The notes beneath the pieces were generated by a model, which searched no databases, was not told the DNA's origin, and saw only the letters and a list, made by a program, of their open reading frames with translations. Both the position numbers and the translations under genes were made by a program. Below, piece by piece: positions 7,255 to 15,432 of a stretch of 64,000 nucleotides of DNA; positions within the stretch are counted from its first letter, which is position 1; each line of letters opens with the position of its first letter. Location of the stretch: assembly GCF_046297595.1 (NCBI RefSeq), contig NZ_JBKBHT010000003.1, positions 558,001 through 622,000 of the forward strand. The letters are read 5' to 3'. The stretch is from Ferrovibrio sp046297595 (GTDB lineage Bacteria; Pseudomonadota; Alphaproteobacteria; Ferrovibrionales; Ferrovibrionaceae).

Positions 7255-9348
7255 ATGACCGAGCGGAAGACTCACACGACGGCACCGATCCCGCGGCGCG
7301 GCCGCGGCATACCACGCGGCTTCGGCGCCGTCGTCATCGTCGTCGCGGCATTGCTGGTCGCCGCCAGCGTCCTGATCTATGCCCTGGTGCTAAACCTGCG
7401 CGATGCCGACCGCGACCGCATCAATCTGCAGGCCGCCGGCCTGAGCCGCAGCCTGGCGGATACGGCGCAGCACCAGATCGACGTGGCCGACCTGCTGCTG
7501 CAATTCGGCGGCGCCGAACTGGGCGACCGTGTTTCGCAAGGCCTGGAGCTGAGCACCGCGATTGCCGAGGCGCTGGGCGAACGCGTCGCCATGCTGCCGC
7601 AGGTCGATGGCGTGCATGTCTACGACACGGAGGGCACGCGACGCTTTTCCACCGGCACGGCCGCGATGCCGCTCGATGTCGCCTGGCACCCGGCCTTCGA
7701 CCGCCATCGCGGCGGAACGCTGCAGCAGATCTCCGCCGGCTGGACCGACAGCGCAAGTAGCCTATGGCTGAGTCGCCGCCTGACCGACCGCAACGGGCGT
7801 TTCGCCGGCGTGATCGTCGCCTCGCTGAACATCACCGGCAACGACCTGCTGGATCCGAATTATCTCGGCCTGCCGGTGTCGACGGCAGCGCTGGTGCATG
7901 AACAGGGCCGGCTGATCGTCGGCTGGCCGCAGGACCAGGCCGCCGAACTGGCGGGTTTGACCGGATTCATCGACGGCGAGCGCGGCCATGTCACCATCGA
8001 CGACACGATCCTCTACTGGTCGCGCCTGTCCGGTTTCCCCATCAATGTCATGCTGCGGGTCGAGCAGCATGACATCGACAGCAACTGGCGGCGCGCCGCC
8101 ATCGGTTACGGATTGCTGCTCGGCATTGTCGCACTGGGCGCGGTCGCCGCGTTATGGGCCACCTGGCGCCAGTTGCGGCGACGTGCAGCCAGCGAGGCGC
8201 TGCTGCAGGGCATGATGGACAATCCGCCGATCGTCATGGCTCTGCAGGATGCCCAGGGCCGATACCTGATGGTGAACCGGCATTACGCCGACCTGCTCAA
8301 GATACCGTCGGAACGCATGATCGGACGCACCGCGCATGATTTCTTTCAGCCCGACATCGCCGCTCGCTTCGACCGGCAGATCGCCGACACCGTCGCCGCT
8401 GGCAAGGCCCTGGTCTTCGACTCGCAGAGTAACCTGCGCGATGGCAGCGAGCGCGACTTCATCCTCGTCCGCTTCCCGATCTATGACGAACGGCGCAAGC
8501 TTCTGGCGGTGGGCAGCATCGCCACCGACATCACCGAGCGCAAGCAGCTGGAAGCCGCTTTGCGCGAACAGGCGGCCGAGCGCGAACGGCTGGTCGAGAG
8601 CTACGCGCGCCAGCGCGAGGTGGCGGAAACCGCCAACCGGGCCAAGAGCGAATTCCTCGCCCATATGAGTCATGAACTGCGCACGCCGCTGAACGCGGTG
8701 ATCGGCTTTGCCGACATGATCGCCAACCAGATGCTGGGCCCGCAATCGCCGAAATATTTCGAATATGCCGAGGATATCAGCCGCAGCGCGCATCACCTGC
8801 TGGGCGTGATCAACGACATCCTCGACGTTTCCAAAATCGAGAGCGGCAAGCTGGTGCTGGAGCCGGGCGCGCATCTGCCGCAGGACCTGGTGGACGACAG
8901 CCTGCGCCTGGTGCGCGGCCGCGCCCGCGAGGCAGGGCTGAAACTGGTCAGCCGGCTCGATGCCGACCTGCCGCAGATCTGCGTCGATGCCCGCGCCATC
9001 AAGCAGGTGCTGATCAACCTGCTGGGCAACGCGATGAAGTTCACGCCCAATGGCGGCACCATCACGGTCAGCGGCCGCCGTTCGGACGATGGCGGCGTGA
9101 TACTGGTCGTGGCCGATACCGGCATCGGCATCGCGCCGGAGAACCTGCCGCGCGTGTTCGAGCCCTTCTGGCAGGCGGATGCCGGCATACGGCGCATCGA
9201 AGGCAGCGGCCTGGGCCTGAGCATCTGCCGCAAACTGATGGAACTGCATGGCGGCGAGATCTCGGTGCGATCAGCGCCGCAGCAGGGCACGGAGGTGACC
9301 CTGCGCTTCCCGCCGCAATGCGTCACACCGGCGCCCAAGCCTGAATGA
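7255..9348 (+). CDS. Membrane sensor histidine kinase (periplasmic sensor, PAS, HisKA, HATPase)
   Basis: A 697-residue kinase. TM1 lies at about 24-47, a periplasmic domain of about 235 residues (Cache-like, with a weak VHVYDTEG...FSTG motif) at 48-282, and TM2 at 283-302. Then come a PAS domain (about 315-430) ending in the usual TDITERKQLE, a dimerisation helix with phosphoacceptor His473 in MSHELRTPLNAVIGF, and a HATPase_c domain with DTGIGI and GSGLGLSI. There is no receiver domain and no response-regulator gene beside it, so the partner is elsewhere. The gene stands alone between a GNAT gene and mlaA. Confidence 0.92.
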   Translation: MTERKTHTTAPIPRRGRGIPRGFGAVVIVVAALLVAASVLIYALVLNLRDADRDRINLQAAGLSRSLADTAQHQIDVADLLLQFGGAELGDRVSQGLELSTAIAEALGERVAMLPQVDGVHVYDTEGTRRFSTGTAAMPLDVAWHPAFDRHRGGTLQQISAGWTDSASSLWLSRRLTDRNGRFAGVIVASLNITGNDLLDPNYLGLPVSTAALVHEQGRLIVGWPQDQAAELAGLTGFIDGERGHVTIDDTILYWSRLSGFPINVMLRVEQHDIDSNWRRAAIGYGLLLGIVALGAVAALWATWRQLRRRAASEALLQGMMDNPPIVMALQDAQGRYLMVNRHYADLLKIPSERMIGRTAHDFFQPDIAARFDRQIADTVAAGKALVFDSQSNLRDGSERDFILVRFPIYDERRKLLAVGSIATDITERKQLEAALREQAAERERLVESYARQREVAETANRAKSEFLAHMSHELRTPLNAVIGFADMIANQMLGPQSPKYFEYAEDISRSAHHLLGVINDILDVSKIESGKLVLEPGAHLPQDLVDDSLRLVRGRAREAGLKLVSRLDADLPQICVDARAIKQVLINLLGNAMKFTPNGGTITVSGRRSDDGGVILVVADTGIGIAPENLPRVFEPFWQADAGIRRIEGSGLGLSICRKLMELHGGEISVRSAPQQGTEVTLRFPPQCVTPAPKPE

Positions 9349-9349
9349 A

Positions 9350-9383
9350 CAACAAAAAACGGCGCGCCTTGTGGGCGCGCCGT
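9350..9383 (-). terminator. Rho-independent terminator of mlaA
   Basis: A perfect 10-bp stem, ACGGCGCGCC (9359-9368) and GGCGCGCCGT (9374-9383), with loop TTGTG. On the complement it is followed by TTTTTGTT, placing it 25 bases after the mlaA stop. On the forward strand the hairpin is followed by GTGAAG, so it does not terminate the kinase gene. Confidence 0.85.
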
Positions 9384-9407
9384 GTGAAGCAGGAAATGCG
9401 GCCTGGA

Positions 9408-10244
9408 TTACTTGGCCGGCTTGACCTCGATCTCGCTGCCCGCGTCGGCGGCCTGGCTGATCGTCGGCGATACCGACGGCTGGCGCGGCTTGCGGTTGGC
9501 GATCTCGTCGGCGCGGCGCTGGCGATAGACGCTGCGCAGCGTGACGTAATAATCCAGCGAGGTCTTTTCCAGATTGTCGAGCGTATCGAGCAGCTCGGCA
9601 CGGGCATCGAGGCCGGCCAGGCCGGTGCGGGCATAGATCCAGCCCTCGCGATCGGTGTTGTGCAGATACCAGTTGAGCGGGTCCATCGCCGAGTCAGCCG
9701 CCAGGCCGACCAGATCGCGCGGATTGCTCGGGCCGATCACCGGAATGAACAGGTACGGGCCTTCATCGGCGCCCCAGGTGGCCAGGGTCTGGCCGAAATC
9801 CTCGGTGTGCGCCGGGATGCCGAACCACTTGTCGGCAGCATCGATCACGCCGAGGACGCCGACGGTGGAATTGATGGCGAAGCGCTGCAGCGTGACGCCG
9901 GCGCGGCCGGTCTCGCCCTGCATCAGGTCGTTGGCGAGGAAGACCGGGGTCTTGAGGTTGAGCAGCGCGTTGCGCACGCCGTCGCGGGCGGGCTCGGGCA
10001 CCAGCATCGTGTAGGTGAAAGCCGCCGGCTTGAGCAGGAAGTGATCGAGCACCTGGTGGAATTCGAACAGGGCACGGTTCACCGGCTCGAGCGGATCGTT
10101 ATTCTCTTCATAAGCGGCACGGCCCTGCGGATCGGCGGGCGGGGTGGCGCAACCGCTGAGCACGCCGCCGGCAAGAATGGCGAGGGCGGCAAAAGTCTTC
10201 CAGTACGACAGGCGCTGGCCGGACGAGAGCGGGGCAACGGGCAT
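9408..10244 (-). CDS. mlaA: MlaA (VacJ) outer-membrane lipoprotein of phospholipid retrograde transport
   Basis: A 278-residue lipoprotein. A signal peptide ends in LAGGVLSGC with acylated Cys32, then the MlaA domain: NDPLEPVNRALFEFHQVLD, the FLANDLMQG segment, TEDFGQTLATWG and YLFIPVIGPSNPRDLVG. MlaA forms a ring in the outer membrane that removes misplaced phospholipids from the outer leaflet and hands them to MlaC. The mlaBCDEF genes are not in the window. The ATG at 10242-10244 was chosen because it gives the proper lipoprotein signal; longer frames do not. AGAGG precedes it. The roughly 25-residue C-terminal tail is Pro/Ser/Ala-rich and variable in the family. The upstream leader may fold (10269-10350). 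Confidence 0.95.
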   Translation of the reverse strand: MPVAPLSSGQRLSYWKTFAALAILAGGVLSGCATPPADPQGRAAYEENNDPLEPVNRALFEFHQVLDHFLLKPAAFTYTMLVPEPARDGVRNALLNLKTPVFLANDLMQGETGRAGVTLQRFAINSTVGVLGVIDAADKWFGIPAHTEDFGQTLATWGADEGPYLFIPVIGPSNPRDLVGLAADSAMDPLNWYLHNTDREGWIYARTGLAGLDARAELLDTLDNLEKTSLDYYVTLRSVYRQRRADEIANRKPRQPSVSPTISQAADAGSEIEVKPAK

Positions 10245-10268
10245 AGGTTTGGAACCTCTTATACTTCT

Positions 10269-10350
10269 GAACAGTAAGCTTATCAGATATCCCGCTGCCG
10301 CGGGCAAGCCGAATCCCGGACCGGCCGGTCGGCAGCCGGCCATACTGTTC
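10269..10350 (-). promoter_or_regulatory. Possible branched RNA structure in the mlaA leader
   Basis: On the complement, 8-nt arms GAACAGTA (10343-10350) and TACTGTTC (10269-10276) are perfectly complementary and enclose two further hairpins. One is GGCCGG/CCGGCC (10336-10341 with 10323-10328, 7-nt loop) and the other CCCGC/GCGGG around loop GGCA (about 10291-10304). The three-way-junction-like element ends 24 bases before the mlaA ATG. It matches no riboswitch class I know. It could also be chance folding of GC-rich DNA. Confidence 0.4.
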
Positions 10351-10464
10351 ACAACTCTCGCTTTTTCCGAGGGGGTGATGCAGTTCTGCAACAGGCCTGC
10401 CCATCCGAATCGGAGGGGTCGGCCCAGCAGCCACAACCGGACCGACAGTACAACCTGACGGCCG

Positions 10465-10680
10465 TCAATGCAGGGACGGATCCGGACGGCCGCCGCCGCT
10501 GCCCGTGCCGGATTCCGCCCCGGATTCGTCGTCCGGATCGTCGGTTTCCACCGCCGGGATGGCATAGGCGCCTTTCAGCCAGCGGTTCAGGTCTACATCG
10601 GCGCAGCGCGGCGAGCAGAACGGGGCATGCTTCTCCACCGCCGGTTTGCCGCAGATCGGGCAGGCTTTCGCGGACGGCAT
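10465..10680 (-). CDS. yacG: DNA gyrase inhibitor YacG, zinc-binding
   Basis: A 71-residue protein with the YacG zinc site: Cys7 and Cys10 in CPIC, Cys22 and Cys26 in FCSPRC, followed by the conserved DLNRWLKGAYAIP. YacG binds GyrB and blocks gyrase from DNA. The ATG at 10678-10680 lies two bases after the rng stop codon, and the longer open frame upstream overlaps rng and is spurious. The C-terminal 25 residues are acidic and Gly/Ser-rich, as is usual and variable. It ends the maf-rng-yacG run, an arrangement widespread in Alphaproteobacteria. Confidence 0.94.
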   Translation of the reverse strand: MPSAKACPICGKPAVEKHAPFCSPRCADVDLNRWLKGAYAIPAVETDDPDDESGAESGTGSGGGRPDPSLH

Positions 10681-10682
10681 GG

Positions 10683-12299
10683 TCAATGCCCCAGCCGGCT
10701 GACGGCGAAGGATTCGCGGCGGCGGCCGGTTTCGGGCTTCACCTGCACCACGGCACCGATCTGGCGCTCCAGCCGGGCGCGCAGATCGGCGTCCACCAGC
10801 GCGGCCACCTCGGGCGCGCAGGCAATTTCCAGCTTGCCGCCGCCCGTGCCGCCGGGTCCGCCGCTGCTGGCCTCGCGCCAGGCCCGGCGCAGCAATTCGG
10901 CCAGTACGGCGGGCAGCGAGGGCAGCCGCCCGTCGCCGTCGCAGGTGGGGCAATTCTCGAACAGCCTGGCGGCCAGCGGCTCACCGATGCGCTTGCGCGT
11001 CATCTCGACCAGGCCGAGGGCCGACATGCCCAGCACCTTGGTCGGCGCCGGATCGCTTTTCAGGGCATTGCGCAGGGCATTCACCGTCTGGGCACGATAG
11101 GCGGCGTTTTCCATATGCAGGAAATCGATCACCACGATGCCGCCGATGCCGCGCAGGCGCAGCTGGCGTGCGATCTCGATGGCGGCCTGCAGGTTGGTCT
11201 GCAATGCCTGTTCCTCGAAGGCCTGGCCGCTGCGGCCGGAGGCCCGGCCGGAATCCACGTCGATGGCAGTGAGCGCTTCCGTCTCGCCGAACACTATGGC
11301 GCCGCCCGAGGGCAGTTCCACGCGGCGTCCCAGCGCGGCGGCGATGTCGGCCTCGATCTCGAACAATTCGAACAGGCCGGCGGAATCGTCGAAGCGTTCT
11401 AGCCTGGCGACATAATCGGGCGCATGCTCGAACAGCCAGGCGCGCGCCTCGGCAAAGCCGGCAGCGGCATTGACGCGGATGCGATCCAGCTTCTGCCCGA
11501 CGAAATCGCGCAGCGCGCGGCCCACCGGACCCATCTCGCGCCACAATTCGGCCGGCACGTCGGAACCGGATGCGGCCCTGGCGCGACGTTCCTCGATGGC
11601 GATCCAGCGTGCGCGCAGGCGTTCGAGATCGGCGAATAATTCCTCTTTCGACACGCCATCGGCATTGGCGTTGACGATGCAGCCCATGGCCTTGCGGCGT
11701 TCCTCGCCCTGGCGGCGTTCGGGTTCGCGCTTGACCGGCCTGGCGACGCGGCGGTCGCCGGCGCGGTGCTGCAGCCGCTCGCTCATCTCGCGCTGCAGCC
11801 GGGCGGTGACTTCCAGCGGCGTCTGGTCGGCCAGTGCCATCAGGCTCTGCATCACAGCGGCCAGCCGCATGCGTTCGGCATCCTGGCCGATCCGCTTGGT
11901 AACGCGCACGGCGGGATCGAACGGCGTGAGCGACAGGAAGCGGCCCGGCAGGGTGATGCGGCAGGTGAGTTTGACGCCCTTCTCGCCGACCGGATCGCGG
12001 CTGACCTGCACCAGCACGGTTTCGCCTTCATGCAGGCATTGCTCGATCGGCTTGTCGCCGCCGGAACCATTGGCGCCCGCCAGGTCGTCGCGACCCAGGA
12101 AGCCATCGCGGCTGAGGCCGATATCAACATAGGCAGCCTGCAGGCCCTTTTCGATGCGCCGCACGCGGCCGAGGAAAATCGCGCCGAGCGCGGAATCGCG
12201 TTCGGGCCGTTCGAGATCGAGATGCACCAGGCGGTCGTCCTCGACCAGCGCGACGCGCGTCTCGGTCAGCCCCACATCGATCAGCAGCTCGTTGGCCAT
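10683..12299 (-). CDS. rng: Ribonuclease E/G family endoribonuclease
   Basis: A 538-residue RNase E/G catalytic protein. It starts MANELLIDVG, has an S1-like domain (about 35-125), and shows the metal-binding Asp residues in TAIDVDSGR (Asp347, Asp349) and VVIDFLHM (Asp392). A zinc-link motif CPTCDGDGR (Cys450, Cys453) holds the dimer together. There is no long C-terminal scaffold as in RNase E, so the RNase G form fits: 5'-end-dependent cleavage in 16S rRNA maturation and mRNA decay. The ATG at 12297-12299 follows the maf stop by 13 bases. A basic stretch at 183-203 (PVKREPERRQGEERRK) is notable. Confidence 0.94.
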   Translation of the reverse strand: MANELLIDVGLTETRVALVEDDRLVHLDLERPERDSALGAIFLGRVRRIEKGLQAAYVDIGLSRDGFLGRDDLAGANGSGGDKPIEQCLHEGETVLVQVSRDPVGEKGVKLTCRITLPGRFLSLTPFDPAVRVTKRIGQDAERMRLAAVMQSLMALADQTPLEVTARLQREMSERLQHRAGDRRVARPVKREPERRQGEERRKAMGCIVNANADGVSKEELFADLERLRARWIAIEERRARAASGSDVPAELWREMGPVGRALRDFVGQKLDRIRVNAAAGFAEARAWLFEHAPDYVARLERFDDSAGLFELFEIEADIAAALGRRVELPSGGAIVFGETEALTAIDVDSGRASGRSGQAFEEQALQTNLQAAIEIARQLRLRGIGGIVVIDFLHMENAAYRAQTVNALRNALKSDPAPTKVLGMSALGLVEMTRKRIGEPLAARLFENCPTCDGDGRLPSLPAVLAELLRRAWREASSGGPGGTGGGKLEIACAPEVAALVDADLRARLERQIGAVVQVKPETGRRRESFAVSRLGH

Positions 12300-12312
12300 C
12301 GAATCGACTATA

Positions 12313-12918
12313 CTAGTTTTCCGGCCACAGCGGGTAGCCGAAGCCGCGCAGCATCTGGGCAGTTTCGGCCAGCGGCAGGCCGACCACATTGGAATACGAG
12401 CCGCCGAGCCAGGCCACGAACATGGCGGCGCGGCCCTGGATGGCATAACCGCCGGCCTTGCCCAGGCCCTCGGCGCAGCGCAGATAGGCGGCGATCTCGG
12501 CATCGTCCAGCCGGCGGAAGCGCAGGATGCTTTCCACCGTGCGGCTGACCGTGCGGCCATCGGGATGGATCAGGCAGAGGCCGGTCAGCACGCGGTGGCG
12601 CCGGCCCGACAGCAGGCCCAGGCAGTGGCGCACTTCGGCGTCGGATTCGGCCTTGGGCAGGATGCGGCGGCCCAGGGCCACCACGGTATCGGCAGCCAGC
12701 ACCATGGCATCGGGGCGTTGCTGCGCCACGGCCCGGGCCTTGGCCTGGCTCAGGCGCGCGGCCAGCGCACGCGGCAATTCGCCCTTAAGCGGGGTTTCGT
12801 CGAGTTCGGCGGCGCGGATTTCGGCCGGCCGGATGCCGATCTGATCCAGCAGATCGCGCCGGCGCGGCGAGGCGGAAGCCAATACGAGCGGGGCCAAGAC
12901 AAGAGGTGGCACGGCCAC
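12313..12918 (-). CDS. maf: Maf-family nucleoside triphosphate pyrophosphatase
   Basis: A 201-residue Maf protein. Key features are SASPRR near the N-terminus, the catalytic Asp in AADTVVALG, the segment VESILRFRRLDDAEI and GKAGGYAIQG. Maf enzymes hydrolyse non-canonical or modified nucleoside triphosphates (dTTP, UTP, m7GTP or pseudo-UTP by subgroup) to monophosphates and influence septum formation. The subgroup cannot be set by eye. The gene sits between infA (21 bases upstream) and rng (13 bases downstream) on the same strand. Confidence 0.94.
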   Translation of the reverse strand: MAVPPLVLAPLVLASASPRRRDLLDQIGIRPAEIRAAELDETPLKGELPRALAARLSQAKARAVAQQRPDAMVLAADTVVALGRRILPKAESDAEVRHCLGLLSGRRHRVLTGLCLIHPDGRTVSRTVESILRFRRLDDAEIAAYLRCAEGLGKAGGYAIQGRAAMFVAWLGGSYSNVVGLPLAETAQMLRGFGYPLWPEN

Positions 12919-12939
12919 GATTCCGGCCCCTGACCAGGC

Positions 12940-13158
12940 TTACTTGAAGCGGAAGGTGATGCGACCCTTGGTCAGGTCGTAAGGGGTCATTTCCACCATG
13001 ACCTTGTCGCCGGCCAGGACGCGGATGCGGTTCTTGCGCATCTTGCCCGAGGTATGGGCCAGCACTTCATGGCCGTTGTCGAGCTTGACCCGGAACATCG
13101 CGTTGGGCAGCAACTCGTCGACCACGCCGGGGAACTCCAGCAATTCTTCCTTCGCCAT
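12940..13158 (-). CDS. infA: Translation initiation factor IF-1
   Basis: A 72-residue single OB-fold protein beginning MAKEELLEFPGVVDELLPNA and containing KMRKNRIRVLAGDKV and the family-typical end LTKGRITFRFK. IF-1 occupies the ribosomal A site during initiation. It heads the infA-maf-rng-yacG transcription unit. A terminator-like hairpin upstream (13315-13334) separates it from the next gene, so its own promoter should lie within 13159-13314, which includes an A-rich stretch near 13305. Confidence 0.98.
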   Translation of the reverse strand: MAKEELLEFPGVVDELLPNAMFRVKLDNGHEVLAHTSGKMRKNRIRVLAGDKVMVEMTPYDLTKGRITFRFK

Positions 13159-13314
13159 TCAGCCTCTGTTTTTACGGTAGTCGCGCGTCCGGAAACGACG
13201 CAGCACAGGGTGCGCCATGCAGCGCGGGCGAGAACATGCGCGCAACGGGCCGGAAAATCAAGCGCAGCCCACCCCGAGGTATGGGGAGGCCACGCCCAAA
13301 CGGAACAAAATGTG

Positions 13315-13334
13315 AAAAACCGCCGCCGGACGGC
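13315..13334 (-). terminator. Probable terminator after the molybdopterin-domain-like gene
   Basis: On the complement a short stem GCCGT/GCGGC with a 3-nt loop (13322-13334) is followed by GGTTTTT (ending 13315). It lies 21 bases after the stop codon at 13355 and upstream of infA. The stem is short, so efficiency is uncertain. Confidence 0.6.
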
Positions 13335-13373
13335 TTATTCCACCTCAATGCGGCCTATTCCACTTCAATGCGG
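13334..13373. repeat. 20-bp tandem duplication spanning a stop codon
   Basis: Two adjacent 20-bp units, 13334-13353 and 13354-13373, agree at 18 of 20 positions. On the complement each encodes the same tail, RIEVE followed by a stop (TAG in the coding copy, TAA in the outer one). The unit is not a multiple of three. The end of the gene has thus been duplicated just beyond its own stop codon, probably by replication slippage. Confidence 0.85.
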
Positions 13374-13912
13374 ATGGCCGACCAGACCCATTTGGCGTCG
13401 TCCTGCTTCTTCAACTCGGGGCTGGCATCGCGCGGAAACACCACCCAGGTGGGGCCGCGGCCACCGAGGCCGAGATATTTGCCATCGGCCTTGAGCGCCA
13501 GCAGCACATCGAATTTCTCGATCTCGGCCATCGGAATCTCGGCACCGTAACCGTCGATGGCATAGACCTTCACATTTTTGCCCGAAGCGCCGACGGCCTT
13601 CAGCACGTCGCGCAGCAGCGGGCCCTCGAAACGATAGGCCTTCGGCCAAGTGTCGTATTTCACGGTCAGCGTCTTCATGCCCAGCTTTTCCAGCATGGCG
13701 AGATCGAAGGCGGCGCCCTTGTCGAAAGCGACATTACCGAACTTGAAGAAGGCATCGTCGAAGGCATCCACCGCGCCGCGATTGGTCTGGACGATCTTGC
13801 CGTGGACCGTGAGCACCACCGGGCCGCTCGGCTGGCCCAGGCCGGCGGCATCCGCGCGCGGCGGCATGACAGCGAACAGACAAAGGGCAAACAGGGCAAC
13901 AAGAATACGCAT
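13355..13912 (-). CDS. Secreted molybdopterin-binding-domain-like protein
   Basis: A 185-residue protein with a cleavable signal peptide (about 1-22, ending near ADA). The body shows GPVVLTVHGKIVQ, VKYDTWPKAYRFEGPLLRDVLKAVGA and a late GPTWVVFP. That is the pattern of the small secreted SUOX-type molybdopterin-binding domain proteins of Alphaproteobacteria. It has no cysteine after the signal peptide, so the Mo-coordinating Cys of sulfite oxidases is absent and a catalytic role is doubtful. The ATG at 13910-13912 was chosen over an earlier one because GGGAGGA precedes it and the signal peptide begins there. It lies beside a GAF histidine kinase gene on the same strand. Confidence 0.75.
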   Translation of the reverse strand: MRILVALFALCLFAVMPPRADAAGLGQPSGPVVLTVHGKIVQTNRGAVDAFDDAFFKFGNVAFDKGAAFDLAMLEKLGMKTLTVKYDTWPKAYRFEGPLLRDVLKAVGASGKNVKVYAIDGYGAEIPMAEIEKFDVLLALKADGKYLGLGGRGPTWVVFPRDASPELKKQDDAKWVWSAIRIEVE

Positions 13913-14028
13913 AACATCGTCCTCCCGAAGGTGTTTCATCCCGCTCTGGTTACGCGGGAAGCCGATGATCGTCCAGTGAATTGATTTTTAGAATCGGCAG
14001 CTGGTACCGGCCACCCAGGATGAACCGC

Positions 14029-15255
14029 TCAGCTGGCGGCCGGGAAAACCATCGTCGCCGTTGTGCCCCGCCCGAGTTCGCTTTCGATAAGCAGCCTGCC
14101 GCCATGCAGGGCCATCAGGCGGTGCGAGATGGCCAGCCCCAGGCCGGTGCCCTGCCGCCGCTGGTTCTTCGGGCCAGTCTGGTAGAAGGCCTCGCCCAGC
14201 CGCGCCAGATCGGTCGGCGCGATGCCGGGGCCGTCGTCGCTGACACTGACGCGCAGGGCGCCATGGTCGTCCACCCGGCCGCTCACCACAATGCGGCCTT
14301 CGGCCGGCGTGAACTTGATCGCGTTGGAAATCAGGTTGAGCAGAATCTGGCGGAAGGCGCTGCAGTCGGCCTGCAGCGCTGGCAGGTCGTGCAGCGAGGC
14401 ATCCATCACCAGCGACAATTCCTTCTGCCGCGCCTGGGTGATCAGCAGCGAGATCACGGCATCAGCCTCGTCCACCACCTTCAGGCGGTCGAGCGTAAGC
14501 GTCATCTTGCCGGCCTCGATGCGCGAGAGATCGAGAATCGAGGTGATCACTTCCAGCAGATGCTTGCCGGCGCGGCCGATCAGGCCGGCGTAATCCTTGT
14601 AGTGGCTGTCGCCGAGCGGCCCATAGGCTTCGGTCTCCAGCAGTTCGGCGAAGCCGATCACGGCATTGAGCGGCGTGCGCAACTCATGGCTCATGAAGGC
14701 CAGGAACTCGCCTTTCGAACGCGATGCCCGCATGGCCTCTTCGCTGGCGGTTTCGGTTTCGACCAGCGCGCGATGCAGCTCCAGCGCGTCCACCACCAGA
14801 GCGGCCATCTCGCGCAACTGCAGCTGCGCGTTTTCGTCGAAGCGGCGCGCGACGCCATCGAAGATCGCCAGCGTGCCGACCGGCTGGCCATCATGGCCGA
14901 TCAGCGGCGCGCCGGCATAGAAGCGCAGGCCACCTTCGACCGCCACAAAGGGATTGTCGGTGAAACGGCCATCCTGCGAGGCATCCTCGATGACGCAGAC
15001 TTCATCCTTCAGAATCGCCCAGGCGCAGAGGCCATGTTCGCGTGGAACCTCGCGCAGATCGATGCCGCTGTGGGCCTTGAACCAGAGCCGGTCGGAATCG
15101 ACCAGACTGATCATCGCGCCCGTGGTGCCGAAGACGCGGGTCGCCATCTGCACCAGACGATCGAAGCGCGCGTCGTATGGTGTGTCCAGGATGGCGAGGC
15201 GACGCAGCGCCGTGAGGCGTGCGGCTTCGTCGGATGGCAGGGGTGCGGCGACCAA
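14029..15255 (-). CDS. Cytosolic GAF-domain histidine kinase
   Basis: A 408-residue protein with no membrane segment. An N-terminal GAF domain (about 20-160) contains RLWFKAHSGID, EHGLCAWAI and FYAGAPLI, the form seen in bacterial light- or redox-type GAF kinases, though no obvious bilin attachment Cys can be assigned. A HisKA helix follows with His190 in FMSHELRTPLNAVIGF, then HATPase_c with DDGPGIAP and GTGLGLAIS. There is no receiver domain and no adjacent response regulator. It lies between the secreted molybdopterin-like gene and the SIMPL gene, all on one strand, inside an otherwise conserved housekeeping block. Confidence 0.9.
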   Translation of the reverse strand: MVAAPLPSDEAARLTALRRLAILDTPYDARFDRLVQMATRVFGTTGAMISLVDSDRLWFKAHSGIDLREVPREHGLCAWAILKDEVCVIEDASQDGRFTDNPFVAVEGGLRFYAGAPLIGHDGQPVGTLAIFDGVARRFDENAQLQLREMAALVVDALELHRALVETETASEEAMRASRSKGEFLAFMSHELRTPLNAVIGFAELLETEAYGPLGDSHYKDYAGLIGRAGKHLLEVITSILDLSRIEAGKMTLTLDRLKVVDEADAVISLLITQARQKELSLVMDASLHDLPALQADCSAFRQILLNLISNAIKFTPAEGRIVVSGRVDDHGALRVSVSDDGPGIAPTDLARLGEAFYQTGPKNQRRQGTGLGLAISHRLMALHGGRLLIESELGRGTTATMVFPAAS

Positions 15256-15432
15256 GGGAACAAGTCTCTCGGGGATGGCTTGCGAAGCGTTTTTAAATAG
15301 AGGCGGACCCCCGCCCCTGCAAGCATTGCTTTGCGCGGAGATGACAGCCTGTGCGATTAACCATGATGCAACCGCGACCGGAAATGGAAATCATGCCGCA
15401 TGACATGCCGGAATCGGATCAGCGGCGCCTGA

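Noticed and set aside
9359..9383. Terminator for the forward-strand histidine kinase
   Set aside because: The hairpin is followed by GTGAAG on the forward strand; the T-run is only on the complement, after mlaA.
10322..10464. Possible tRNA or second RNA gene between mlaA and yacG
   Set aside because: No cloverleaf can be drawn and no T-loop motif is present; only the leader structure described at 10269-10350 has convincing pairing.
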